Source: Desulfobacterium sp. (GTDB lineage: Bacteria; Desulfobacterota; Desulfobacteria; Desulfobacterales; Desulfobacteraceae). From it: DNA of 64,000 bases. The notes beneath the pieces were generated by a model. The model did not search any database and was not told the DNA's origin. It saw nothing but the letters and a program-made list of their open reading frames with translations. Below, in pieces: positions 53,640 through 61,699 of the stretch. Made by a program: the position numbers and the translations under genes. Each line of letters opens with the position of its first letter. Positions within the stretch are counted from its first letter, which is position 1. The DNA lies in contig JAQYWC010000004.1 in the NCBI GenBank assembly GCA_030145245.1, positions 1-64,000 of the forward strand, read 5' to 3'.

Positions 53640-53821
53640 AGGACTTGACATTGTTAAAGAGTCAGACTAAAAGGCACAAGCTCATGGCAGGGGAACTGTT
53701 CTCGAGGGGACAGAATTTCCAGGATAAGAGGACGCGCAGGAGGGTACTAATTAATACCTGCGATACATACAGGCGTACATCTTCCGCTTTAAGGACAATA
53801 TTTGTCTTTGGCGGTTTTTTT
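53640..53821 (+). promoter_or_regulatory. Structured 5' leader with terminator upstream of the phosphoribosyltransferase/permease genes
   Basis: About 290 bases separate the flavoprotein stop from the start at 53933. The leader contains stem-loop CTGTTCT/GGGACAG (53696-53713, tetraloop CGAG, closed outside by GGGGAA and TTTCC), a second stem CGCAGG/CCTGCG (53735-53762), and a strong terminator at 53784-53821. This is the organisation of a transcription-attenuating riboswitch or attenuator. I could not match it to a known class. A nucleobase, PRPP or related ligand would suit the genes. Confidence 0.45.
53784..53821 (+). terminator. Strong intrinsic terminator inside the 53640-53932 leader
   Basis: A long hairpin with arms CCGC-TTT-AAGGACAA and TTGTCTTT-G-GCGG around a 3-base loop, followed at once by seven T. 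It is well placed either to end the upstream flavoprotein transcript or to act as the switch of an attenuator for the genes from 53933. Confidence 0.75.
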
Positions 53822-53932
53822 GCGCCTGAATTTAAGCGGTCCTGTGCTTGTTCTCTTACCGGCTCCTGCTGCGGGCTCCCACGGCCAACTGAAGACAGGC
53901 CGGATATTAACCAGCCGAGGGAGAGCCTTGAT

Positions 53933-54925
53933 ATGCTAAAAAAATTAGAAGTTACACCGGACTGCGGTCTCTACCGCATGGACTCCGGCGATACGGAAAC
54001 AATCAACCGTTTTATTGCCACCACCCCGGAAACCCGGGCCATTTCAAACGACCCCATGGTGATGGGGATTGATTATACCCGTCGCCTCAAAGCGTCCTGC
54101 TCACGAATTCTCAAACGTCTTTCCGCAAATGACCAGATCTGCCTTGAAGAGAACGAAACCATTGTGTTCGATATCTTGAGGGGGGGATTGAACTTTGGCC
54201 TTCGTGAAGCCCTTGCCGATGCCTTTGGGTGGAACCGCCACGGATGCTCATTTATCAGCGCCCAGCGCGCCCGTAAAGACGATTCCCCCGAGCAGTGGCA
54301 CATCGTTGAAAGCGAATACAGCAAAGTCTACATGCCGAAAACCGCAAGCATTGTGATCGGGGACGTGGTTGCCACGGGCACAAGCCTTGAGCACGCCATG
54401 CGCGCCCTGGTGGCTGAGACGGAAAAACAGGGCACAAGCCTCCGGTCCGTGGTGTTCTTCACCATTGGCGGTCCCCGTGCTGCCGAGATTCTTCAGGCCA
54501 CGGACGCCATGTGCCGGGAACGTTTCCCTGCCTATGAAGGCACCACCCTGATCTATCTGGAGGGCTGCTTTACCGTTCCCGTTCCTGAAACCCCGCTTAA
54601 GATCAAACTCACCGGAACCGACCTGGTGCGGCTCGATGCCGTCATGGCTCCGGATTTCATTGAATCCCAGTACGAAGATCCAGGCGCCCCCATCCAGCGC
54701 TGCACCATTTACGATGCAGGCTCCCGTGCCTTCTGGCCACCGGAATACCTGGAGGATCTCCATGGGTATTGGTCTGAGGTGAAAAAGCTTGCCGACGCCG
54801 GCTTAAGTTTTGAAGATCTGCTCAAGGAGCGGTTCCCGGATCTTGATCCCGGGCGGTTCGGTGATGTGGATCTGGGCGAGATCTGTGATAAGCAGCTGGC
54901 CCAGGCGGCAAAACTACTGGCATAA
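53933..54925 (+). CDS. Phosphoribosyltransferase-like protein linked to cytosine permease
   Basis: A 330-residue protein. ATG 53933 has GAGGGAGAGCCTT before it; the upstream extension of the frame to 53645 reads through the terminator and is not used. The PRPP-binding motif of type I phosphoribosyltransferases is present: SIVIGDVVATGTSLEHAMRA (about 132-151), and an N-terminal ENETIVFDILRGGLNFGLRE has the usual hood/lid position. The length is greater than UPRT (about 210) because of a C-terminal helical extension ending LAQAAKLLA. The substrate is unknown; the adjacent cytosine-permease gene suggests pyrimidine or purine salvage. Confidence 0.75.
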   Translation: MLKKLEVTPDCGLYRMDSGDTETINRFIATTPETRAISNDPMVMGIDYTRRLKASCSRILKRLSANDQICLEENETIVFDILRGGLNFGLREALADAFGWNRHGCSFISAQRARKDDSPEQWHIVESEYSKVYMPKTASIVIGDVVATGTSLEHAMRALVAETEKQGTSLRSVVFFTIGGPRAAEILQATDAMCRERFPAYEGTTLIYLEGCFTVPVPETPLKIKLTGTDLVRLDAVMAPDFIESQYEDPGAPIQRCTIYDAGSRAFWPPEYLEDLHGYWSEVKKLADAGLSFEDLLKERFPDLDPGRFGDVDLGEICDKQLAQAAKLLA

Positions 54926-54956
54926 AAATGCTGCAAGAGAATAAGCGGAGGATGAA

Positions 54957-56213
54957 ATGAAGACAAAAGGACATGTAGACAACGATTTTGCCTTGGGGCA
55001 CGTGAGCGATTCCCACCAGAAAGGTTTTTTGCCCATGATGGTGGTAATGCTGGGATTTACCTTTTTTTCAGCCAGCATGTGGGCCGGTGGAAAGCTTGGC
55101 ACTGGGCTGACCGCCCTTCAACTTATCGGGGCTGTGATGGCCGGCAACCTGATCCTTGGTTGCTACACGGCGTTTCTTGCAGCCATTGCCGCAAGGACAG
55201 GACTGTCCACCCATCTTCTTGCCCGCTACTCCTTTGGTGAAAAGGGGTCCTATCTTCCCTCCCTGCTTCTGGGCCTCACCCAGGTGGGCTGGTTTGGTGT
55301 GGGCGTTGCCATGTTTGCCCTGCCGGTTCAGAAGGTTACCGGCTGGGATATCAACCTTTTGATCGGCGTATCCGGAATCGTCATGACGGCCACGGCCTGG
55401 TTCGGAATCCGGGCTCTGACGATTTTAAGTCTTATTGCCGTGCCCGCCATTGCGGTTCTCGGGTTCTTCTCCGTTGGTACGGCGTTTTCAGAATTCGGCG
55501 GCATGGAAGCCTGGTTTGCCATGGTGCCGTCTGAACCCATGGGACTGTTCACAGCCATCGGTATCTGCGTGGCTTCCTTTATCAGCGGCGGAACCCTGAC
55601 CCCTGACTTCACCCGTTTTTCCAAAAGCACAAAGGTGGCGGTTTCCACCACGGTTATCGCCTTTTTCCTGGGCAACAGCCTCATGTTTCTCTTTGGTGCC
55701 GTGGGCGCGACCTTTTATCAGCAGGCCGATATCTCGGAGGTGCTGCTCAAACAGGGCATGATCGTATGGGCCATGATTATCCTGGGACTCAACATCTGGA
55801 CCACCAATGACAACGCCCTTTATGCCTCGGGCCTCGGGTTTTCCAATATCACCAAGCTGCCGAAAAAGATGCTGGTTCTTTTTAACGGCGTGGTGGGAAC
55901 CATCATGGCCCTTTATCTGTATAACAATTTCGTCGGCTGGCTCAGCCTTTTGAATACCATGCTTCCTTCCATCGGCGGCATCATCATCGCCGACTATTAC
56001 ATGGTCAAAAGAGGGCGGTACAGCCGCCTGGAAGATACTTGCTTTGAAGTGGTCCGGCCCACGGCTGTGATCGCATGGCTGGCCGGTGTGCTTGCAGCCC
56101 GGTACATTCCCGGTATCGCTCCTGTCAACAGTGTGCTTTGCGCCATTGGGGTCTATCTGGTCGCCGAGCAGATTGCGGCGAGCATCAAAACAACCGAAAC
56201 CGCCAGATCCTAG
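54957..56213 (+). CDS. codB: Cytosine permease (CodB-like, NCS1 family)
   Basis: A 418-residue integral membrane protein with about 12 hydrophobic helices. The first loop-helix (FALGHVSDSHQKGFLPMMVV, then LGFTFFSASMWAGGKLGTGL) and the transport-core segments (ARTGLSTHLLARYSFGEKGS, GLTQVGWFGVGVAMFALP, and the SGGTLTPDFTRFSKSTKVAV block) match the CodB/purine-cytosine permease family. AAGCGGAGGATGAA precedes the ATG. It lies 31 bases behind the phosphoribosyltransferase-like gene, so the two probably form a nucleobase uptake-and-salvage operon. Confidence 0.9.
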   Translation: MKTKGHVDNDFALGHVSDSHQKGFLPMMVVMLGFTFFSASMWAGGKLGTGLTALQLIGAVMAGNLILGCYTAFLAAIAARTGLSTHLLARYSFGEKGSYLPSLLLGLTQVGWFGVGVAMFALPVQKVTGWDINLLIGVSGIVMTATAWFGIRALTILSLIAVPAIAVLGFFSVGTAFSEFGGMEAWFAMVPSEPMGLFTAIGICVASFISGGTLTPDFTRFSKSTKVAVSTTVIAFFLGNSLMFLFGAVGATFYQQADISEVLLKQGMIVWAMIILGLNIWTTNDNALYASGLGFSNITKLPKKMLVLFNGVVGTIMALYLYNNFVGWLSLLNTMLPSIGGIIIADYYMVKRGRYSRLEDTCFEVVRPTAVIAWLAGVLAARYIPGIAPVNSVLCAIGVYLVAEQIAASIKTTETARS

Positions 56214-56308
56214 GATTATACCGCCCCGGCGCCGCCCCTTTATATGGTGGTGGCGCTGGGGCTTGGTTCTCCTGGTATAAGATATGTTTAAATAAATTAG
56301 AGGATGCA

Positions 56309-57088
56309 ATGTTTCATGTTGTACCATACCGTGGGAACGTTATAAGCCAGATAGGTTCCCCAAGAACACCGTTTTGTTCCCTATATTCTGCCGTCACCGT
56401 CACGAAGATTCTTTTTATAGCATCTTTTTGTGCCGGGTGCGTTCACCTCAAGCCTGCTTCAACACCACCGACCAGGCAAGATCCCCCGATAATTCAGGAA
56501 ACGGTGGAGCAACCACCTGTTCCGGTTCAAACGGAACCCGAACCTGAAAAAAAAGCGGAGAAAAAAGAGCAGGATGAACTCCCGTGCAATCCCGAAAAGA
56601 AGAGGGCGCTGAAGGCTGCCTTTTTCACACCCACGAAAAGCCTGGGTAGCCGTTGTGTGATCGGAGAGGTGGAACCGGTTACCATCAGAGCGGCGGGGAT
56701 CACACTTCCTGCCCGAATCGACACCGGTGCCCAGACTTCATCATTGGGAGCGGCCGATATTACCCCCTATGAAAGGGACGGCGAAAAGTGGGTTCGTTTC
56801 ACCATTGCGTCTTCCGATCCCGGTGAAGCAAAAGTCATTGAAAAGCCCATCTCCCGCATGGTGAAAATCAAACGCCACGGAGGTGACTCCCTCAGCAGGT
56901 ACACCGTAAATCTCAGGGTGGCCCTTGGAAAAATGGAAAAGATTCGCGAATTCACCCTTACGGACAGATCCTCCTTCAAGTATCCCGTCATCATCGGACG
57001 CAATTTTCTGGATGGTACCTTTGTTGTGGACGTGGGGCTCAAAAATTCCACCTCCCCCTTTAGCGAGCTTCCAGACACTGAAAAATAA
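56309..57088 (+). CDS. Retropepsin-like (RimK-linked type) aspartic protease lipoprotein
   Basis: A 259-residue protein. ATG 56309 has AGAGGA upstream; the long N-terminal extension of the frame overlaps the permease and is rejected. A lipobox (FCAGC) at about 43 follows a hydrophobic segment, then a Pro/Glu/Lys-rich linker. The C-terminal 150 residues match the COG4067 ATP-dependent zinc-protease-like/retropepsin family: LPARIDTGAQTSSLGA (catalytic DTGA), GEKWVRFTIASSDPG and VIIGRNFLDGTFVVDV. Such proteins are predicted peptidases with a single Asp per subunit that act as dimers. Anchoring in the outer membrane is inferred. Confidence 0.82.
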   Translation: MFHVVPYRGNVISQIGSPRTPFCSLYSAVTVTKILFIASFCAGCVHLKPASTPPTRQDPPIIQETVEQPPVPVQTEPEPEKKAEKKEQDELPCNPEKKRALKAAFFTPTKSLGSRCVIGEVEPVTIRAAGITLPARIDTGAQTSSLGAADITPYERDGEKWVRFTIASSDPGEAKVIEKPISRMVKIKRHGGDSLSRYTVNLRVALGKMEKIREFTLTDRSSFKYPVIIGRNFLDGTFVVDVGLKNSTSPFSELPDTEK

Positions 57089-57519
57089 AGTTCAGCTCTC
57101 CCTGATTGTGCTTTTGCCTGCATCTGCAGGGTCCTAGGAAAATATCTGCCAGGTGTCACCTTTTTCTATGCTGGTGGCGTTGGGTATCCCCTTGACTTTC
57201 TTGGTAAAAGTACGCATTTTCATGGCATGTATAGTTGGAGCAAAGGAGGAGGAGAATATGCAGTTTATATTAAAAATGTGCATACCCGGGGTATGACAGG
57301 GGTCGATCTTTTTTTCGAATCCCAGTAATCATCATACCGATCAGTATCGCTTTCCATGATTTACCACACTCTCCGGTTTTACCCGGAATTTCAGCACACT
57401 AAAAATTTAATCCCTGGCATACCTGGCCGCATGGCTAACCTGAATCGGAACCGCTCGTTCCTGTTTTTCCGGAGAGAGCGGCACAAACCTTTTTGCAGTT
57501 TGGATGAAAGGAGTATGTC
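57089..57519. other. Intergenic region with a palindromic dispersed repeat and a 12-residue mini-ORF
   Basis: No gene longer than a peptide was found. ATG 57258 with AAAGGAGGAGGAGA upstream encodes MQFILKMCIPGV and its end lies in the palindromic repeat described at 57272. A promoter for the HAF gene at 57520 is expected near 57450-57500 but not clear by eye. AAAGGAG precedes the next start. Confidence 0.4.
57272..57306. repeat. Palindromic dispersed repeat, copy 1
   Basis: The core AAAAATGTGCATACCCGGGG then TATGACAGGGGTCGA contains the perfect inverted repeat CATACCC-G-GGGTATG. An almost identical copy lies at 59412-59446. The two bracket the HAF and 58785 genes. Confidence 0.65.
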
Positions 57520-58470
57520 ATGAAAAAAAGATCGTATACCTTTATGGCTTTGGTGATTTTCGTAGCCATGATCTGTCTTTCCGGTACGGCTATGGGGGTG
57601 GATTATGTTTTTGAAGAAATTGTAATAAACGGTGCATCTGACTCGGTGGCATATGGAATTAATAACAATGATGTCGTTGTCGGAAAATTCTATGACCAGA
57701 CCGGGCGGCATGGTTTTACTTATGATGCAGGGACACTGGTACCCCTGGACTACCCAGACGGCGATGTCGTTCAAACGGTTGCAACGGGGATCAACGAGGC
57801 CGGGAATGTGGTTGGGTATTTCCGTGACAGGATATTGGGACGGTTCGGTTTCTACTATGATGGCTCCTATAACCCCATCGAGAAAGTCGGTGCATGGATG
57901 ACAATGGCATGGGATATCAATAATAATACGGAGAATGAAGTTGTCGGCACCTTTTTGAATTTACCAACATTTGAGGGGTTTGGTTTTATTTATGACATTG
58001 CCACGCCGGCTTTTGTCGAATTTAAAGAGGGGTTCTATACCACCGGTCTTGGGAATAACGATGCCGGTGAAGTTGTGGGGTCCATCTGGCAGGAGCCGGA
58101 GTTCCCGCCGGATCCTTCATATGATCAGTTTGGATACTTCCGTGCCGCAGACGGTACTGTCACGGAAATAAAATACCTGGCCATCGATACCTGCTTTTAC
58201 ACCGATGCCTATGATATCAACAACAACGGGGTCATCCTTGGAAACTTCTCCTGTTTCAGCGGCATTGCGGGACATGGCGGATTTCTCATTAAAACAACTG
58301 CTCTTTCCAATTATGATGACTCGGATTTCGATGTCATTGTTCTTTCCGGCTCACCGCTTCCCACCGCATTCTACTGGGTTTATTATGGTATAAATGATGC
58401 CGGCGTTATTGTGGGAGGATATATGGATTCCTCTGGCTGGCATGCATTCATGGCAAGACCTGCACCATGA
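57520..58470 (+). CDS. Exported HAF-repeat protein
   Basis: A 316-residue protein preceded by GAAAGGAGTATGTC. A signal peptide (RSYTFMALVIFVAMICLSGT, cleavage near AMG) leads to about six degenerate beta repeats of the HAF type: AYGINNNDVVVGKFYDQTGR HGFTYDAG, ATGINEAGNVVGYF, AWDINNNTENEVVGTF, GLGNNDAGEVVGSI, AYDINNNGVILGNFSCF, YYGINDAGVIVGGYMDSSGW. The NG-V-VG core repeats about every 40 residues and predicts a beta-propeller. The function of HAF proteins is unknown; they are secreted. A weak hydrophobic or anchor tail is not visible. Confidence 0.85.
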   Translation: MKKRSYTFMALVIFVAMICLSGTAMGVDYVFEEIVINGASDSVAYGINNNDVVVGKFYDQTGRHGFTYDAGTLVPLDYPDGDVVQTVATGINEAGNVVGYFRDRILGRFGFYYDGSYNPIEKVGAWMTMAWDINNNTENEVVGTFLNLPTFEGFGFIYDIATPAFVEFKEGFYTTGLGNNDAGEVVGSIWQEPEFPPDPSYDQFGYFRAADGTVTEIKYLAIDTCFYTDAYDINNNGVILGNFSCFSGIAGHGGFLIKTTALSNYDDSDFDVIVLSGSPLPTAFYWVYYGINDAGVIVGGYMDSSGWHAFMARPAP

Positions 58471-58479
58471 TTTTTACAT

Positions 58480-58562
58480 GGGGTCAGGCTTAGCTTATTG
58501 CCCTTTTTGACCGTCTGATCATGAAATAGTGATATGCCCCACGGGAATACAAGCCTGACCCC
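58480..58562. repeat. REP-like inverted repeat element
   Basis: GGGGTCAGGCTT (58480-58491) and its perfect complement AAGCCTGACCCC (58551-58562) flank 59 bases that also pair partly (AGCTTATTGCCC with GGGAATACAAGC). GGGGTCAGGCTTG-type repeats are common dispersed elements in deltaproteobacterial genomes, often linked to REP-associated tyrosine transposases. It lies just behind the HAF gene and could also end its transcript. Confidence 0.6.
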
Positions 58563-58784
58563 GTCCATCAAAGGGTAAGTAGACTGTATATAAGGTGGCT
58601 TTCTGCTGTTGTTTACTACCGGGCCAGGGATTTACTGATGTGCGTTTGTCAGCGTTTTCTTTTCAAAAAACAACTTCCTGCTTTTTGTAATTTCCATCCA
58701 TATCTCCATCCTTTTGGATGGTGATTATTATCTGTCTCTCCAATACATTTGTTCTCAACTGGTACAAAAAAAAAGGAGGCGGTA

Positions 58785-59330
58785 ATGGGTGAATTTCAAA
58801 TTGAAGTCAAATTTATAAAAATGTTCTCAACTCTTTTGAAAGGAAAATATAACATGCTTACAGAAAAGACAGAACAATCGACGATAGCCAGGCGGTCTTG
58901 CGTAACTTTTATTTTATGCATCGCCGTCATTGTCCTTACAGGTGTCAATGCATTTGGCCAGCATTATCTGAGTTATGGGGTCAGAGACAGTTTGACCCAT
59001 AAAGAAAGAATAGCCCTGATACATGAAGAATATCCCCAGTATAGCAGGTGTGAAGTGGGAAACAGGGTGAAAAACAGGGCGCAGGTATCCCACTACAGAA
59101 ATCCGGAGATAAATGGACGGGGCAGTTTTCGTGCCCGGTTAAGCCCCTCCGAGAGAGTCCGTCTTATCATGGAGGAGCATAAAAATCTTATGCAACATGA
59201 TATTCCAAGAATTCACAAAGCCGCCGATGCACAACAGACTGTTTTCCTTCCGGGTGAAAAATATGTGTATGGAGGTTTTCGGGAAAATCTGAGTAATGCG
59301 GGAAAGAGACAGCTTATTAACGAAGAGTAG
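58785..59330 (+). CDS. Exported protein of unknown function
   Basis: A 181-residue product if ATG 58785 is used (AAGGAGGCGGTA, the best site); ATG 58854, with GAAAGGA, would shorten it to 158. A signal-like segment (SCVTFILCIAVIVLTGVNAF) precedes Q-H-Y-L-S. The mature part is basic and has three copies of a short R-x-E-R-I/V-x-L-I-x-E-E pattern (HKERIALIHEEY, PSERVRLIMEEHK, GKRQLINEE). The family is not recognised. It converges on the enoyl-CoA hydratase gene. Confidence 0.6.
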   Translation: MGEFQIEVKFIKMFSTLLKGKYNMLTEKTEQSTIARRSCVTFILCIAVIVLTGVNAFGQHYLSYGVRDSLTHKERIALIHEEYPQYSRCEVGNRVKNRAQVSHYRNPEINGRGSFRARLSPSERVRLIMEEHKNLMQHDIPRIHKAADAQQTVFLPGEKYVYGGFRENLSNAGKRQLINEE

Positions 59331-59370
59331 TAATTCTCAATAACTGAATACACCCATCTGCCATTTTCTG

Positions 59371-59415
59371 TTTTGTCCCGGAGAGCTTTACAGGGAGAAT
59401 CTCTCCGGGACAAAA
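59371..59415. terminator. Bidirectional hairpin between convergent genes
   Basis: A perfect 15-bp inverted repeat, TTTTGTCCCGGAGAG / CTCTCCGGGACAAAA, with a 15-base loop. T-runs at the outer ends on either strand allow it to end both the plus-strand 58785 gene and the minus-strand crotonase gene. Its right arm runs into copy 2 of the palindromic repeat. Confidence 0.75.
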
Positions 59416-59446
59416 ATGTGCATACCCGTGGTATGGCAGGGGGGAC
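59412..59446. repeat. Palindromic dispersed repeat, copy 2
   Basis: The core AAAAATGTGCATACCCGTGG then TATGGCAGGGGGGACGA matches copy 1 at 57272-57306 almost base for base, with CATACC-CGT-GGTATG at its centre. It is fused to the right arm of the hairpin terminator. Confidence 0.65.
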
Positions 59447-59491
59447 GAGAATACTCTCCTGCCCCGGTTCATGGATGTTCTTTCTTTTTTT

Positions 59492-60313
59492 CTATGTTGC
59501 ACTGATATCCGGAAACGCCGGTTCTTTTTTTTCTAAAAAAGCAGCCACCCCGTGGAAACATTCACCGGATACAATCAGGTCCACCGCCTTATTCTTCTCT
59601 ATATCAAGCAATCGATTCAATGGAAGATTCCGGCTCAGGCGGATTAATTCCAGGGCTTGGCCCACTGCCTGGGGACCATTTTTTGCGATGGTTTCAGCCA
59701 GCTCAACAGCTTCTTCCAGCGCCTGGCCGGGCCGGCAGATCCGGTTTGTCAAACCGAGGCTGAGGGCTTCATCTGCCTGGACTTTGCGGGCCGTGAGAAT
59801 AAGGTCCGCAGCCTTTGAAACGCCGATTAAATGGCTGAGGGTGGCGCCTCCTCCCCAGTCCGGCATCAATCCAAGCTTAACTTCGGAAAAACAGATCACG
59901 GCATTGGGATCCATCACCCGCAGATCACAACGGACGGCAAGTTCTGCGCCTCCGCCATAGGCCAAACCGTTTAAGGCGGCAATGACGGGCACCGGGAGTT
60001 CTACAAAATCATCGACTGCTTTTCGCAGGTGTTCAATTGCCTTTTCAGCCGGAGCCCTGTCTCTCTTTTCCACAGAATCGATGATGCTTGTTACCATGGG
60101 ATTGTCGGGGTTTACGTCAAACCCGGCGCTGAACGCTGTATCTCCTTCACCCGTGATGACCACGGCACGGGGCAGATCCTTTTTTAATTCTCCGGTTACT
60201 TTCTCAAGCTCAGAAAACATGTGCGAATTAAATGCATTTCTTCTCTGGGGACGATGGATGGTAACCATGGCAACCTTGCCGTTTCTTTCCAGACAAATAC
60301 CTTCTTGGGTCAT
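59492..60313 (-). CDS. Enoyl-CoA hydratase/isomerase (crotonase) family protein
   Basis: A 273-residue protein; ATG 60313 (MTQEGICLERNG) has GGAGGGAATTTGAT upstream and is preferred over the far ATG at 60403. Crotonase motifs: VTIHRPQRRNAFNSHMFSEL, DTAFSAGFDVN (oxyanion-hole strand), NGLAYGGGAELAVRCDLRV, and FSEVKLGLMPDWGGGATLSH. The Glu of the FSEVKLGL motif (equivalent to ECH Glu144) is kept, but the second catalytic Glu position reads Asp (AADLILTA), so hydratase activity is not certain. No beta-oxidation neighbours were seen. Confidence 0.85.
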   Translation of the reverse strand: MTQEGICLERNGKVAMVTIHRPQRRNAFNSHMFSELEKVTGELKKDLPRAVVITGEGDTAFSAGFDVNPDNPMVTSIIDSVEKRDRAPAEKAIEHLRKAVDDFVELPVPVIAALNGLAYGGGAELAVRCDLRVMDPNAVICFSEVKLGLMPDWGGGATLSHLIGVSKAADLILTARKVQADEALSLGLTNRICRPGQALEEAVELAETIAKNGPQAVGQALELIRLSRNLPLNRLLDIEKNKAVDLIVSGECFHGVAAFLEKKEPAFPDISAT

Positions 60314-60541
60314 ATCAAATTCCCTCCAGTGTTTGGGTTGCATCATGAATGGGCCAGGCCTTAATTGGTGTTTGATCATCAGCTTTTTCTTGACAAAAAG
60401 CAAGTTCCTATCCAGAATCTAAAGAATAATTATCTGTGAAAGCACCCCTCCCGGATTCAAGAATCAGAAAGACCTCTATTCTCTGCGAAACGTTAAAATC
60501 AACTTCAGGAAGCAGACAATTTTAATAAAGGAGAACAAGCC

Positions 60542-61447
60542 ATGAAAGAGAATGCACAAGCCATGGTTATGGCATCCCTTGCCGCGGATTCACTGGCACT
60601 TGGAGTTCACTGGATCTATGATGCAATGAAGATCAAGTCGGATCACGGTCTGGTGGATCACCTGCTTTCCCCGAAACAGGATTCCTACCACTCGACAAAG
60701 AAAAAAGGGGAGTTCACCCATTATGGGGACCAGACCCTGGTTCTGCTGGAGTCGGTTGCAGCTTCCGGCGGATTTGAACTCAGCGATTTTTTTCAGCGGT
60801 GGCAGGAGCTGTTCAAGGAGTATGACGGTTACCATGATATGGCCACCAAAGGGACCCTCAGGAAAATTGGCCGGGGGAAAAGTGCAAACTGCTGCGGTTC
60901 GGAATCAGACGATATTGCAGGCGCTTCAAGAATCGCTCCCCTGGTCCTCAGCCTTCGGGAAAACCCGGATCAGCTGGTGGAGGCTGCCCGGGCCCAGACC
61001 ATGATGACCCACCAGGATATGAATACCATTGACTGTGCAGAGTTTTTCTCCCTGGTTGCATTGGAATGCCTGAAGGGCACCCCCCCGTCACAGGCGGTTC
61101 AGGATGTTGGCCGGGAGGAGTTCAGCGATTCTCCCATTGGCGAGTGGACAAGAAAGGGCGTTGATGCCAGGGACGAGGAGAGCGATGCTGCCGTTATCCG
61201 GTTCGGTCAGTCCTGTCACACCAGCGATGCCTTTCCGGGTATTATCCAGATCATCACAAAATATGAGGGGGATCTTGGCCAGGGGGTGGTGCAGGCGGTC
61301 ATGGCAGGGGGAGACAATGCTGCCCGGGCAAGTATTACGGCAATGATCCTGGCGGCCCACCAGGGATTGGACTCAAAAACCCGGGAGTGGTTCCAGGGAC
61401 TTGCGAAAAAGGAGACCATTACACAATTACTGGATAAGGTCAGCTAG
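60542..61447 (+). CDS. ADP-ribosylglycohydrolase-like protein
   Basis: A 301-residue protein preceded by AAAGGAGAACAAGCC. The DraG/ADPRH fold is suggested by ASLAADSLALGVHWIYDA, THYGDQTLVLLESVA, CCGSESDDIAGASRIAPLVL and the closing GGDNAARASITAMILAAHQG, where the Asp-rich motifs would bind the two Mg2+ ions. The classical first motif GAxxGDA is modified (AADSLALG). The family removes ADP-ribose from proteins or small molecules. No ADP-ribosyltransferase gene was found nearby, so the target is unknown. Confidence 0.82.
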   Translation: MKENAQAMVMASLAADSLALGVHWIYDAMKIKSDHGLVDHLLSPKQDSYHSTKKKGEFTHYGDQTLVLLESVAASGGFELSDFFQRWQELFKEYDGYHDMATKGTLRKIGRGKSANCCGSESDDIAGASRIAPLVLSLRENPDQLVEAARAQTMMTHQDMNTIDCAEFFSLVALECLKGTPPSQAVQDVGREEFSDSPIGEWTRKGVDARDEESDAAVIRFGQSCHTSDAFPGIIQIITKYEGDLGQGVVQAVMAGGDNAARASITAMILAAHQGLDSKTREWFQGLAKKETITQLLDKVS

Positions 61448-61480
61448 TGTATCTGGGAAGAAACATGGGAGGACACGATC

Positions 61481-61699
61481 ATGAAAAGAGGTGTAACCCA
61501 TGCAATCATTCTGCTTTTGCTTTCCGGCCCTTCCCTGACATGGGGCCATGAATGGACCATTGACACCGAATTTGTACTGAATCGGCTTGATTTCTACGTG
61601 GGGAAAAAAAGGATCACCCAGATCAGGATCAGCCCCCTTGAGAGCATGCTCAAACCTGTTGTAAGGCCGCAGATGGAAGATCCGTGTTTTAGACCGTAA
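61481..61699 (+). CDS. Possible small exported protein overlapping the convergent gene
   Basis: A 72-codon frame with GGGAGGACACGATC before ATG 61481 and a good signal peptide (GVTHAIILLLLSGPSLTWG, then HEW). Its last 35 codons overlap, tail to tail, the 3' end of the nucleoside-recognition gene on the minus strand (61594-61699). The real protein may be a fragment whose 3' half was replaced when that gene was placed here. Confidence 0.35.
   Translation: MKRGVTHAIILLLLSGPSLTWGHEWTIDTEFVLNRLDFYVGKKRITQIRISPLESMLKPVVRPQMEDPCFRP

Noticed and set aside
53645-53932. Extension of the phosphoribosyltransferase frame to an upstream ATG
   Set aside because: It would be translated through the terminator hairpin and structured leader and shows no family similarity; ATG 53933 has a good ribosome-binding site.
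53825-53932. Cobalamin riboswitch-like string (AACTGAAGACAGGCCGG)
   Set aside because: Only a partial resemblance to the box region, in the wrong order relative to other conserved elements, and the downstream genes are nucleobase-related.
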